Source of the DNA: Nitrospirillum viridazoti | GTDB lineage: Bacteria > Pseudomonadota > Alphaproteobacteria > Azospirillales > Azospirillaceae | Direction: 5' to 3' (one strand) | DNA: 64,000 bases | Assembly (NCBI RefSeq): GCF_007827975.1 | Contig: NZ_VITT01000001.1 | Shown here: positions 7,664 through 16,127 of the stretch, piece after piece | How positions within the stretch are numbered: the stretch's first letter is position 1 | Layout: the number at the start of each line of letters is the position of its first letter | Made by a program: the position numbers and the translations under genes | Notes under the pieces: model-generated | The model's database searches: none | Told to the model about the DNA's origin: nothing | Seen by the model: only the letters and a program-made list of their open reading frames with translations

Positions 7664-9205
7664 TCAGCCCTTGCGGGCGACGACCAGCAGGCGCTCAACA
7701 CCGGCGGCGGTGGCGGCCGGCAGGGGTACCGCTTCCACGACCGCCAGGCCCGCCTGGCGCAGGGCCGTCTCCACGGCGTCGCGGCGATGCAGATAACGGC
7801 CGTTTTCCTTCAGCGTCACGGCGGGGGCCCAGGGCTCCGCCGCGTCCATCACCAGGGCCACGATGCCGCCGGGCAGCAACGCGTCGGCGGCCGCGGCGGC
7901 CAGGGGCGCCAGATCGCCCAGGTGGTTGGCGATGTCCGTCGATACGATCAGGTTGGCGCTGTCGGCCGACTGTTCCAGCACCTGGGCGTGGTCGCCATGC
8001 ACCAGCTGGTCATAGAGGCCGCTGCGGGCCGCCATTTGCAGGGCGGGGTCGGACGGGTGCACGCCCACCAGATGGGTGGCGTACGGTTTCAGCAGCGGCG
8101 CCAGGGCGCCCACGCCGCAGTCGATCTCCAGCACCTGCAGGGTGCCGGCCGCCGGTCCCAGGTGACGTGCCAAGGTGCTGGCCAAGGTCGGCGACAGCGT
8201 GGCGGCGGCGCTGGCCACCGTCTGCTCCGTCAACATCGCGGCCTGGGCGTCGTACATCTGCCGCAGATAGGCGGGGTCGGCCCTGGGGGGCGTGGGGGCC
8301 ACGCCCAGGGCGGCCTCGGTATGGCGCAGGATGGGGGTGACGCCGCAGGCCCGCCACGCGCTCACCAGTGCCTGGGCGGCGGCCCCGTTGCCACCGGCCT
8401 GCAGGGCGGCCGCGATCTGCGCCGCTTCCAGTTCCGCTGAGATGGTCGGTTCCGGCCGGCTCAGCGCCTGGCGGATGGCGGTGGCCGCCTCGCTCAGGTG
8501 TCCCAGGCCACGCAGGGCGTGGGCGCGCCCCACATGCGGGGCGGCCTCGAAGGGGCGCAGCGCCGCCAGCCGGTCGAAGGCGGCCAGCGCCTCCTGGTAC
8601 TGGCCGGCCTCGTTCAGGACCAGGCCCAGATTGGAGAAGGTCTGCGCCACGTCGGGCTGGGCTTGGGCCGTGGCGCGCAGGTAATCCAGCGCCTCGCCCA
8701 GGCGGCCCAGGCGGCGCAGGACCAGGCCCAGGTTGGCGGCGGCCTCGACATAGGCCGGTCGCGCCTCCAGGGCGTTGCGATAGTGCTGCTCGGCGATGTC
8801 CAGATGGCCGGCGTCCTGGAACAGGGTGGCCAGGTTGAAATAGGCCTCCGCCAGCATGGGTTCGCGCTCCAGCGCGTCCAGGTAATGGGTGGCGGCCTCA
8901 TGGCCCTGGCCCAGGCGCTGGCAGGCGGCGCCCAGGTTGAAGCGATAAATGGGGTTGTCCGGATCCAGTGCCACGGCCATGGCGTAGGCGCCCTTGGCGC
9001 CCTCGTTATCCTGCTGGTGTTCCAGGGCCATGCCCAGATCGGCGCGCAGGACGGCGTCGTCGGGGCGCAGGCCCACGGCCTGGGTCAGCAGCGATACCGC
9101 CTGGGCGTTGTCGCCGCTTTCCAATGCCGCCAGGCCTTCCGCCTGCAGGGTCAGGGCGGCCGCGTCTTCCGGGGTGGCGGGCGTGCTGTCGGTCGTGTCG
9201 GTCAT
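7664..9205 (-). CDS. TPR-repeat protein with C-terminal SAM-dependent methyltransferase domain
   Basis: 513 aa from an ATG at 9205 with a strong ribosome site (GGAGGAAGC). Residues 20-250 are about seven TPR repeats (AYFNLATLFQDAGHLDIAEQHYRNALEARP type). After a linker, residues ~345-510 have a class I methyltransferase core: VLEIDCGVGALAPLL, DQLVHGDHA, ANLIVSTDIANHLGDL. Such TPR-methyltransferases often sit in glycan or flagellin-modification loci. The substrate is unknown. It lies between two glycosyltransferase genes on the same strand. Confidence 0.82.
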   Translation of the reverse strand: MTDTTDSTPATPEDAAALTLQAEGLAALESGDNAQAVSLLTQAVGLRPDDAVLRADLGMALEHQQDNEGAKGAYAMAVALDPDNPIYRFNLGAACQRLGQGHEAATHYLDALEREPMLAEAYFNLATLFQDAGHLDIAEQHYRNALEARPAYVEAAANLGLVLRRLGRLGEALDYLRATAQAQPDVAQTFSNLGLVLNEAGQYQEALAAFDRLAALRPFEAAPHVGRAHALRGLGHLSEAATAIRQALSRPEPTISAELEAAQIAAALQAGGNGAAAQALVSAWRACGVTPILRHTEAALGVAPTPPRADPAYLRQMYDAQAAMLTEQTVASAAATLSPTLASTLARHLGPAAGTLQVLEIDCGVGALAPLLKPYATHLVGVHPSDPALQMAARSGLYDQLVHGDHAQVLEQSADSANLIVSTDIANHLGDLAPLAAAAADALLPGGIVALVMDAAEPWAPAVTLKENGRYLHRRDAVETALRQAGLAVVEAVPLPAATAAGVERLLVVARKG

Positions 9206-9344
9206 GCTTCCTCCGCCGGCCGGCCCCGTCCCGGGATTTGCCCCTGGGGCCCGCCTCGCTTCTCTCATCGCGAGAGGATAGGGGGCGCCGCCGCTGGTGA
9301 ACAGAGGCAAGATATGCCCACCGGGCGCCGATTCACTGGTTATT

Positions 9345-10292
9345 TCAGGGATTTCGCCCGGCCGGCGCATCCCCCAGCAGGCCGTGGCGGGCCAGTGCGT
9401 CACCATGGCGCGTCACGTGGTCATGCAAAAGGTCCGTCTGCAGGGCGCGCAGCGCCGGATTGTGCAGGATGCGGAAATACCCGGCCAAGGCCCGTCCGTT
9501 GACCTCGACATGGCTTTTATAGACATCCATGAACCAGTAGCCGCAGGAGGTGCAGTGCACCAGCCGCACGGTGCGGCCCCGCACCCCATAGCCCCCGCCG
9601 GACGGGCGGATCAGCGGCAGCAGATGGTTTTGCGGTTGCCATTCCACCGGATCCAGCAGCAGCGCCCGGCCGGCATGGCCCCAGCGTGGCCCGTGGATCA
9701 GCAGGGCCATGACGTTCTGTTCAAACAGGGAATGCGGCCGCATCCCCCGGCTGCGGCGGTCCCATTCGACCAGCAGATCCCGTGACCGGCACAGCCAAAA
9801 GCCGACGCTGATATAGGGCGCGGCGGGGCCGGCGCCGCTGTCGGCCAGCAAGGCACGGAAGGGCGCCATGCCGGTGCCGCCCTTGTCCATGGCCGCCACG
9901 TCGGACAGGGTCAGGCTGTTGATGTCGGTGGTCAGCGCGATGTCGACGCCGCTCGTCTCCAGACGCTGGAGCAGCTGGGCCATGACGGTGTCATCCAGAC
10001 CGACCGCCAGCATGTCGGCATCGATCCAGCAGAGCGCCTGCCAGGGCAGGTCGCCGACATAGTCCAGGATGGCGGCCTTCTTGGCATAGGGATGCAGGGT
10101 TTCCGGCAAACCGGGGGGCCGGGGCAGAAGCTGTCCGCGTTCCGCCAGATAGGCCCGCTGCCCCGGCCCCAGGCCATAGTCGCAGACCATCAGCCGCGCC
10201 TGCGGCAACTGCCGGGCGAAACTTTCCAGCAGTAGCAGGGTGGTGGCGAAATAGCGCTCATCGGCGCCGGTGACATAGAGGATGCCGCTCAT
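9345..10292 (-). CDS. Nucleotide-sugar glycosyltransferase-like protein (GT-A, DxD motif)
   Basis: 315 aa. The start at 10292 is fixed by a 4-base ATGA overlap with the upstream TPR gene. GILYVTGADERYFATTLLLLESF is a GT8-like opening; the metal/nucleotide-sugar DxD motif is visible in CWIDADMLAVGL. Later features are FWLCRSRDLLVEWDRRS and VRLVHCTSCGYWF. No signal peptide or membrane helix. Donor and acceptor are unknown. Translational coupling to the TPR-GT41-like protein suggests they modify the same target. Confidence 0.78.
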   Translation of the reverse strand: MSGILYVTGADERYFATTLLLLESFARQLPQARLMVCDYGLGPGQRAYLAERGQLLPRPPGLPETLHPYAKKAAILDYVGDLPWQALCWIDADMLAVGLDDTVMAQLLQRLETSGVDIALTTDINSLTLSDVAAMDKGGTGMAPFRALLADSGAGPAAPYISVGFWLCRSRDLLVEWDRRSRGMRPHSLFEQNVMALLIHGPRWGHAGRALLLDPVEWQPQNHLLPLIRPSGGGYGVRGRTVRLVHCTSCGYWFMDVYKSHVEVNGRALAGYFRILHNPALRALQTDLLHDHVTRHGDALARHGLLGDAPAGRNP

Positions 10293-11917
10293 GACGGCGA
10301 CTCCAGGGTCAGGCCCAGGCTGGCGGGCCAGCTGGCGCCATGGACCAGGCGCAGCGACGGGTACCACGGGGTGCGCTCGGTCCCCGCCGGCCAGCGCCAG
10401 TCGGCATCCACCGGCACCAGTACCACGCCTGGGCGGCCCATGGCGCCGGCCAGGTGGGCCAGCGGGCCGGCCGGCAGCGCCACGGCGTCCAGCGCGGCCA
10501 GGGTTGCCGCCAATCGGCCCCAGGCTTCGGGCTGGTTCGTGTCGGGCACGGCCAAGGGTACGGCCGTCACGCCCGGCGGCAAGGGCGGCGCCAGGGGCGG
10601 CGGCGCGTTGGCGGCAACCCCCACCCCCCGCCCGCTGAAGGGCTGCGGCGGTATGCCGGCCGGCGCCGCCAGATAAGGGCCGGTCCAGAAATCACCGGCA
10701 TCCCACAGTGACAGCCGGTCGGGCAGTTCCTGCAGGGGCACCTGCAAATCGGCGCGCACCGCATCCGTTCCCCGCGTGGCGACGGTGATGCCGGCCAACG
10801 GCTCGCCCGGCGCCGTGGGCAGCAGGGCGGCCCAGCCGGGCGACACCTCCACGATCACCTCCGCCCCCCGGTCCCGCAGGCGGGGCAGAAGGCGGGCAAG
10901 GTGTGGCAGGACGTCCAACTCCACCTCGTCCCAGACCAGCAGACGCCGTCCGGAAACGTCCTGGTCGGCCTGCTCCCACAGGGGGATGGTCCCATGAAGC
11001 CGGGGGGCGGTGGGACGCATCCAGCGCCAGGAAAGGTCGGCGAAGCCGTCCCGCCACGCGCCCAGGCGCAGGCAGGCTTCGGCATGGGCCAGCCGGGCCG
11101 CGGCGTGACCCGGCTCCAGCGCCAGGGCTTGGGCATACAGGGTCCGGGCGCCGGCGATGTCTCCCTGGACCTGAAGAAGCATGCCTGAGAGATGGCGCAG
11201 GTCGGCGCTGATACCCCCGGCGCTTTCCATCTGGACCAGGGCGGCCGCCGCGTCCTGTGGCCTCGAGGTCATCAGCAGTTGCGCGCGCAGGCCCTGGGCC
11301 ATGGCTTGGGCATCGGCTTTGGGCTCGGCCCGTGGGGAGCCGGCTGGCGCAAGGCCGTCCAGCACGTATAAGGCCTCAGTCCGGCGTTCGCGCGCGATCA
11401 ACAGCTTGGCAAGGCCCACCCGGGCCGGCAGTTCTTCGGCGCGGGCAGCCGGGCCAGCCGCCAGCAGGGCGCGGTAGTGCCCTTCCGCCTCCGTTACCGC
11501 CTGCACCAGCGACAGGTTGTCGGCCAGGGTCAGGCGGTCGGCCGGCGTCAGGGGCAGGTCCAGCTCATGCGCCTCCAGCAAGGCTTCCAGCGCCCGGGTC
11601 CGGGCACCCGCCATGGCATGCGCGCGCGCCAGCGCGCTCAATCCACGGCCCAGGTTGGCGGCGATGTCGGGGATGGCGGCGGCATCCGGCTGGGCGTGGG
11701 CACATCGGATCAGCTTCACGCCGGCCGCGACCCGGGCGGGATCGATGGGCACCGCGGCCATCGCCCGCTGCAGGGTCAGGACACCCATCAAGTGCAGAGC
11801 GTCGATCTGGTCCGGTACCTGCTCGAGGATGGCCGCGTAAATGGCCTCCGCTTCATCCAGTCGGCCGGCGCCATGATGGGCGACGGCGGTGGACAGTACT
11901 TCGGACAGGGACGCCAA
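10289..11917 (-). CDS. TPR protein with GT41/GT9-like C-terminal glycosyltransferase domain
   Basis: 542 aa from TTG at 11917, 4 bases after the YjfB-like stop. N-terminal TPRs (GRLDEAEAIYAAILEQVPDQIDALHLMGVL) fill roughly residues 5-300. The C-terminal part resembles the GT-B half of heptosyltransferase/OGT-like proteins: RRLLVWDEVELDVL, and the terminal signature PLAHLAGAMGRPGVVLVP followed by WRWPAGTERTPWYPSLRLV. This signature is typical of alphaproteobacterial TPR glycosyltransferases found beside flagellar genes. No ribosome site is obvious, so coupling to the upstream gene is likely. Low-complexity PPPLAPPLPPG lies in the catalytic half. Confidence 0.78.
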   Translation of the reverse strand: MASLSEVLSTAVAHHGAGRLDEAEAIYAAILEQVPDQIDALHLMGVLTLQRAMAAVPIDPARVAAGVKLIRCAHAQPDAAAIPDIAANLGRGLSALARAHAMAGARTRALEALLEAHELDLPLTPADRLTLADNLSLVQAVTEAEGHYRALLAAGPAARAEELPARVGLAKLLIARERRTEALYVLDGLAPAGSPRAEPKADAQAMAQGLRAQLLMTSRPQDAAAALVQMESAGGISADLRHLSGMLLQVQGDIAGARTLYAQALALEPGHAAARLAHAEACLRLGAWRDGFADLSWRWMRPTAPRLHGTIPLWEQADQDVSGRRLLVWDEVELDVLPHLARLLPRLRDRGAEVIVEVSPGWAALLPTAPGEPLAGITVATRGTDAVRADLQVPLQELPDRLSLWDAGDFWTGPYLAAPAGIPPQPFSGRGVGVAANAPPPLAPPLPPGVTAVPLAVPDTNQPEAWGRLAATLAALDAVALPAGPLAHLAGAMGRPGVVLVPVDADWRWPAGTERTPWYPSLRLVHGASWPASLGLTLESPS

Positions 11918-11923
11918 GGGGGA

Positions 11924-12115
11924 TCAGGCGCTGATATCGACCAGCTGGCCGCGACCGTCGGTGGGGGCGGGGCCGGCGCTCTGCCCGGTCAGCAGTTGGG
12001 TGGCGACGGCGGACTCGGCGTCCGTGGTCTGCTTCAGGGCCTGCACCTGGAACTGCTGGCTGGCCTGCAGCACGTTGGCGGCGGTGGCCGCGGCGGCCTG
12101 GCTGTCGATCTGCAT
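11924..12115 (-). CDS. YjfB-like putative motility protein
   Basis: 63 aa. It matches the YjfB_motility pattern: a short Gln/Ala-rich helical protein beginning MQIDSQAAAATAANVLQASQQFQVQALKQ and ending QLVDISA. The family is linked to flagellar genes but has no known biochemical role. First gene of the glycosyltransferase operon, which ties that operon to motility. Confidence 0.68.
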   Translation of the reverse strand: MQIDSQAAAATAANVLQASQQFQVQALKQTTDAESAVATQLLTGQSAGPAPTDGRGQLVDISA

Positions 12116-12259
12116 CTAAACTACTCCAGGAGCCGCGCCCGGCTGGGGCGGCTGATCGCTTGCAGTATCGCGCCGATCGGCCCGCCACTCAAGGTATAGA
12201 GTCGGGCCCATTCCGTGAAGATCGAGGGCCGTAAAGATTTGGGCCCCGTGAAGACTTGG

Positions 12260-12583
12260 CTAGCTGAGCGAGCTCATGATGCTGAAGCACAGCTGGTCGC
12301 CTTGGGCGTGCAGGGTCTTCAGCGCGTCCTTGGGCAGGGGGATGCGCTTTTCCCGGCAGTAGGCCACGATCAGGCGGGCCAGCTGGTAGGACTCCACCTG
12401 GATCTCCTCCCGCCCGCCGCCAGTGGGCAGGTCGCTGGACAGCTTCACCGTGGGCGGCGGCCCCTCCACCACCTGGATGCTCAGGATGCGGCGGCCGGCG
12501 TCGAAGCCCTCCAGCGGCACCGTCTGGAAGACCAGCTTCAGCTCGTCATTGGAAAAAATGATGTGCCGGATTTCCGTGATCAT
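12260..12583 (-). CDS. Conserved-looking protein of unknown function downstream of the sigma-54 activator
   Basis: 107 aa from an ATG at 12583 with AAGGAAA upstream; the longer open frame to 12736 overlaps the regulator and is not protein-like. MITEIRHIIFSNDELKLVFQ and ILSIQVVEGPPPTVKL look like beta strands followed by helices (YQLARLIVAYCREKRIPLPKDALKTL). No signal peptide or membrane segment. It starts 17 bases after the sigma-54 activator stop and is surely in its operon. I do not recognise the family; its position between the activator and the YjfB-like gene suggests a motility-related role. Confidence 0.7.
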   Translation of the reverse strand: MITEIRHIIFSNDELKLVFQTVPLEGFDAGRRILSIQVVEGPPPTVKLSSDLPTGGGREEIQVESYQLARLIVAYCREKRIPLPKDALKTLHAQGDQLCFSIMSSLS

Positions 12584-12600
12584 GACCGTTTCCTTGGACT

Positions 12601-14238
12601 TCAGGCCGTGGCGCGCTTCTTCTGGCGGCGGCGGTAGATGGTGCAGGGGTTGATCTCCAGCAGCGCGGCGGCGCGGGTGATGTTGCCCTGGCAGAGGCGG
12701 ATGGCTTCCTCGATCGTCTCCTCCTCCACCATCCACAGCGGCCGAATGCGGCGCTCGGGATTGGGATCGGACTCGAGGGCGGCGGATGCGTCGTCCAGCG
12801 GAATGGGGGCGGCCCAGCTGGTTGCGCCGACGGGAACGCCGGGGATGCGGGCACCGCCCACCGATACGCCCCCCGGCGCCGGTGCCGCCGGTGCCATCGG
12901 CGGCATGCCGAATCCGGTGGGCGCCAGGCCGCCCAGCGTTCCCCCGGGGGCGGGGCCGGCCAGATTGGCGGCCGGCGGCGGTGTGAAGGGGAAGGGCATG
13001 GGCCCCGCCATGGCCGCCCAGCGCGGGTCGTTCAGCATGGGCGGGACGATCATGGTGGGCTTGTTCAGCGGCGGCGGCAGCATGAAGGGCTGGATGACGG
13101 CGCCGTCGTTCAGCACCACCACGTTGCGCACCACGTTCAGCAACTGGCGGACGTTACCCGGCCAGGCATAGGTGCGCATGATCTCCTCCGCCTCATCGCT
13201 GAAGCCGGTGAAGGACTTGCGTTCCTCCTGCGTGTACTTGGCCAGGAATTCCCGCGCGATCAGCAGGATATCGTCGCCCCGGTCGCGCAAGGGCGGCAGC
13301 TCGATGGAAATGACCTGCAGGCGATAGAACAGGTCCTCGCGGAAGCGGCCGGCCTGCACCTCGGCGAAAGGGTCGCGGTTGGTGGCGCAGACGATGCGCA
13401 CGTCCACGGCCTCCGCCTTCTCGCTGCCCACCTTCTTGACCATGCCGGTCTGCAGGAAACGCAGCAGCTTGGCCTGCAGCGACAGGTCCATCTCGCCGAT
13501 TTCGTCCAGGAACAGCGTACCGCCGTCGGCCTGCAACGCCGCGCCGGCGTGATCCGTCGTCGCTCCGGTGAAGGCGCCCTTCACGTGGCCGAAGATCTCG
13601 CTTTCCATCAGGTCTTTGGGAATGGCGGCGCAGTTGATCGGGATGAAGGGACGCCCGGCGCGCGGGCTGCGGCGGTGAATGGCCTCCGCGCAGACCTCCT
13701 TGCCCGTGCCGCTCTCACCGGTGATGAACACCGTAGCCTTGGATGGCGCCGCCGCCTCGATCATGCGGTAGACGCCGCGCATGGCGGGCGAGGTGCCGAC
13801 GAAGCCCAGATAGCCCAGCGGATCCTCCACCGGGGCGGTGGGCGGGGCCGCCTCCAGCACCTTCGCCCGTTCGGCGAGGGCGGCGGCCATGGCTTGGCGC
13901 AGGCGCTCCGTGCCCGCCGGCAGCAGCAGCACGTCCACCGCGCCGGCGCGCATGACGTCCACCGCCATCTGCACCGAGCCCTGGGCCGTCAGCGCCACCA
14001 CCTGCGGCGCCTTGGCGTCGGCCTTCAGTTCCTTCAGCAGATCCAGGCCGTTGCCGCCCGGCAGCTGCAGGTTCAGCAGCACCACGTCGGCCGGCGCCTC
14101 CGCCAGGGCGCGGCGGGCGGTCGGCGCCGTGTCCACCACCTGCAGGGCATGCCCATCCTTGCGCAGCGCCTGGCTGTAGGCGGCGGCCAGGGATGGCGTG
14201 GGTTCGACGATCAGGACGCGGCGCGGACGGGTTTCCAT
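12601..14238 (-). CDS. Sigma-54-dependent activator with a degenerate receiver domain (NtrC/LuxO/FlbD-like)
   Basis: 545 aa. Residues 1-120 form a receiver fold, but the phospho-acceptor Asp is Asn (N56 in DVVLLNLQLPG), one of the acidic-pocket residues is Pro (VEPTP) and the conserved Lys is Leu (L106), so it probably cannot be phosphorylated; T84 remains. The AAA+ domain (~145-385) has Walker A GESGTGKE (174-181), the sigma-54 loop GAFTGA (221-226) and LFLDEIGEMD. A ~115-residue Pro/Gly/Ala-rich linker separates it from the C-terminal Fis-type helix-turn-helix (NITRAAALLEINPCTIYRRR). It leads an operon into flagella/glycan genes, matching FlbD-type regulation. Confidence 0.93.
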   Translation of the reverse strand: METRPRRVLIVEPTPSLAAAYSQALRKDGHALQVVDTAPTARRALAEAPADVVLLNLQLPGGNGLDLLKELKADAKAPQVVALTAQGSVQMAVDVMRAGAVDVLLLPAGTERLRQAMAAALAERAKVLEAAPPTAPVEDPLGYLGFVGTSPAMRGVYRMIEAAAPSKATVFITGESGTGKEVCAEAIHRRSPRAGRPFIPINCAAIPKDLMESEIFGHVKGAFTGATTDHAGAALQADGGTLFLDEIGEMDLSLQAKLLRFLQTGMVKKVGSEKAEAVDVRIVCATNRDPFAEVQAGRFREDLFYRLQVISIELPPLRDRGDDILLIAREFLAKYTQEERKSFTGFSDEAEEIMRTYAWPGNVRQLLNVVRNVVVLNDGAVIQPFMLPPPLNKPTMIVPPMLNDPRWAAMAGPMPFPFTPPPAANLAGPAPGGTLGGLAPTGFGMPPMAPAAPAPGGVSVGGARIPGVPVGATSWAAPIPLDDASAALESDPNPERRIRPLWMVEEETIEEAIRLCQGNITRAAALLEINPCTIYRRRQKKRATA

Positions 14239-14435
14239 AGGGCGGACGCTTTCACCGGAACTTAATTGCCAGCGCCTATCCTCATCGGAAATGCGTCAGG
14301 CATTGCAGCTTGCAGTTTCTCAAGCAATCGCCCAGCGCTGTCAACGCCGGACCTTGCAGGATGCAACGGCGCCGACGTGTTCTTTGGGTTAGGGTGGGGC
14401 GGCGGTTGCCTGCCGCCGCTTCTACCCTATGGAGC

Positions 14436-15398
14436 TTATTTGGACGCATCCGCCATACGGATGGGTAGGGGGATATTACAAACGTCCACATGCCCCGCCG
14501 GCACGGGGAAGAAATCTTCCCGCCGGTTGCGCCGCGCCTCGACATAGGCGGCCCAGGTGGGGGTGTCGGTGCGCAGCACCGTCAGCTTCTCGCGCTGGTC
14601 GGCCGGCAGATCGGCCGCCAACCGCACCTTGGCGATGGGAACGCGCTGTTCCGGTTTGTCGTAGAAGCCCAGGGCGGCGGTGCCGCGCGGCAGGCTGCTC
14701 AGAATGTCCATGCCGCGCAGAACCCGGCCCACGACGGTGATGTTGCGGTCCAGGTGGCGCGGCGCCTGGCCGATGACGGCATACAGTTCCGCCCCGCTGC
14801 CACTGTCCAGCGCCATGTCGCGGCCCACGCCCACCATGCCGTAGCAATGGATCAGCCAAGCCTGCTGGCCCTTGGCGTCGCGCGCCGCAGGGAAGCTGTC
14901 GCTGTAGCCCGCCTCGGGGGCGTAGGTGTCGCGGTCGGGCAGGGGGGTGAAGGGCAGCTTGGCCACGGCGGCACCACGCACCACGAATTCCGGCGCCAGC
15001 TTGGTCTGCGCCGTCTTGGGCGTGCGGGTGTTGTCGGCGTCACCCCATTGGGTGACGTAGTTGTCCTGCACCCGGTCCACGGCCAAGCCGTCGAACCAGC
15101 CCTCGCGCACCAGCTTGCGGATGTTGTCGACGTGAGCGGGGGCGAAGGCGGGCGCCAGCTCGATGATCACCCGGCCCTGGGCCAGGTCCATGTACAGCAG
15201 GTTTTCCGGGTCGGGGGAGCGCCAATCCGCAGGGCTGGAAGCGGCCAGCACGTCGGCCGCGACGGGGCCGGTCTTGATTGCCGCCTTGGGGGCTGCCGGC
15301 CCGGGGGAGGCGGGTTGGGCCGCATCGGCGGCGTAGGCGGTGGCGGACAGGCAAACCAGGGCTGCCGCCAGGCGGGCGGCTACCATCGAACGACGCAT
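14436..15398 (-). CDS. Secreted cyclophilin-type peptidyl-prolyl isomerase
   Basis: 320 aa from ATG 15398 (AAGGGGAAG upstream). Signal peptide at 1-24 (LAAALVCLSATAYAADA). The cyclophilin barrel begins at LLYMDLAQGRVIIELAPAFAPAHVDNIRKLVREGWFDGL and includes FYRVQD-like AVDRVQDNYVTQWGD, GAELYAVIG and ITVVGRVLRGMDIL. Longer than minimal cyclophilins, with ~55 Pro/Ala-rich residues before the domain and a ~60-residue tail after it. Probably folds periplasmic proteins. It lies 108 bases after the pilin gene on the same strand and could help fold the pilus proteins, but it may equally be unrelated. Confidence 0.87.
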   Translation of the reverse strand: MRRSMVAARLAAALVCLSATAYAADAAQPASPGPAAPKAAIKTGPVAADVLAASSPADWRSPDPENLLYMDLAQGRVIIELAPAFAPAHVDNIRKLVREGWFDGLAVDRVQDNYVTQWGDADNTRTPKTAQTKLAPEFVVRGAAVAKLPFTPLPDRDTYAPEAGYSDSFPAARDAKGQQAWLIHCYGMVGVGRDMALDSGSGAELYAVIGQAPRHLDRNITVVGRVLRGMDILSSLPRGTAALGFYDKPEQRVPIAKVRLAADLPADQREKLTVLRTDTPTWAAYVEARRNRREDFFPVPAGHVDVCNIPLPIRMADASK

Positions 15399-15506
15399 CG
15401 CTTCCCCTTCATTCCTCGTGGCGGCCATCTCACCCGAAAAAGGGGGGCCGCCTTCCAGGCCGCAGGATCGGTCCTGGGCCCAACCAAGGGCAAGTGATTT
15501 GAACGG

Positions 15507-16007
15507 TTATTTCGCGGCGATCGAGATGGTGACCGTGTCCTGGTACTGCCCGGCAACGGCCTGGTTGTTGCCCGGCAGGCTGACGGCCAGGGTGCCCTGG
15601 CGGGCCTGTCCGGAACCGGAGCGGTCCGTGGTCAGCGACCCGTTCTTGGCGGTGGCCGTGTTGTCGTAGGTCAGGTTGTAGGCCACGGCGCTGGATCCGG
15701 TGGCGCTGCTCTTCAGTGTGCCGCTGTTGGCCGAGGCGACCGATACGGTATAGCCGCTGCCGGCGTTGCACTGTTCCGTCACCGATCCCACGGTCACGGC
15801 GTTCTGGCCGTTGACCAGGTCCAGCGTGGCGTTGCTGTCGGTGACCGCGACGGTGCACACGGTGGGCACGGTCGCGCCTATGTGGATGGTGCCGCTGGTG
15901 CCCGTCGCCCAGGCGGCGGAGGCCAGGGCAAGGGTGGCGGCGACGGTCAGGGCCAAACAAACACCATGCGCAGGGGCATGGGGCGTATCGGTCAGATGCT
16001 GGGACAT
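15507..16007 (-). CDS. Spore coat U / Csu-type pilin subunit
   Basis: 166 aa from ATG 16007 (GGAGAC upstream). Signal peptide up to AAWATG, then one SCPU domain of about 130 residues: GTIHIGATVPTVCTVAV with a Cys pairing with EQCNAGSGY, and the end AGQYQDTVTISIAA. The second strand carries the pattern of a donor-strand-exchange pilin. Last gene of the pilus operon; in Csu systems the single-domain proteins are the shaft subunits. Confidence 0.85.
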   Translation of the reverse strand: MSQHLTDTPHAPAHGVCLALTVAATLALASAAWATGTSGTIHIGATVPTVCTVAVTDSNATLDLVNGQNAVTVGSVTEQCNAGSGYTVSVASANSGTLKSSATGSSAVAYNLTYDNTATAKNGSLTTDRSGSGQARQGTLAVSLPGNNQAVAGQYQDTVTISIAAK

Positions 16008-16127
16008 TTTAGTCTCCAAGGACGCCGGCGGGGCCGGCGCCATCTGTCGTTCATGTGGGGTCACCGCCTTCTGCGGCCCCCGCGTCGGATCAAATGGGTG
16101 ATCCTGGACGCTGATCCAGAGCTTACG

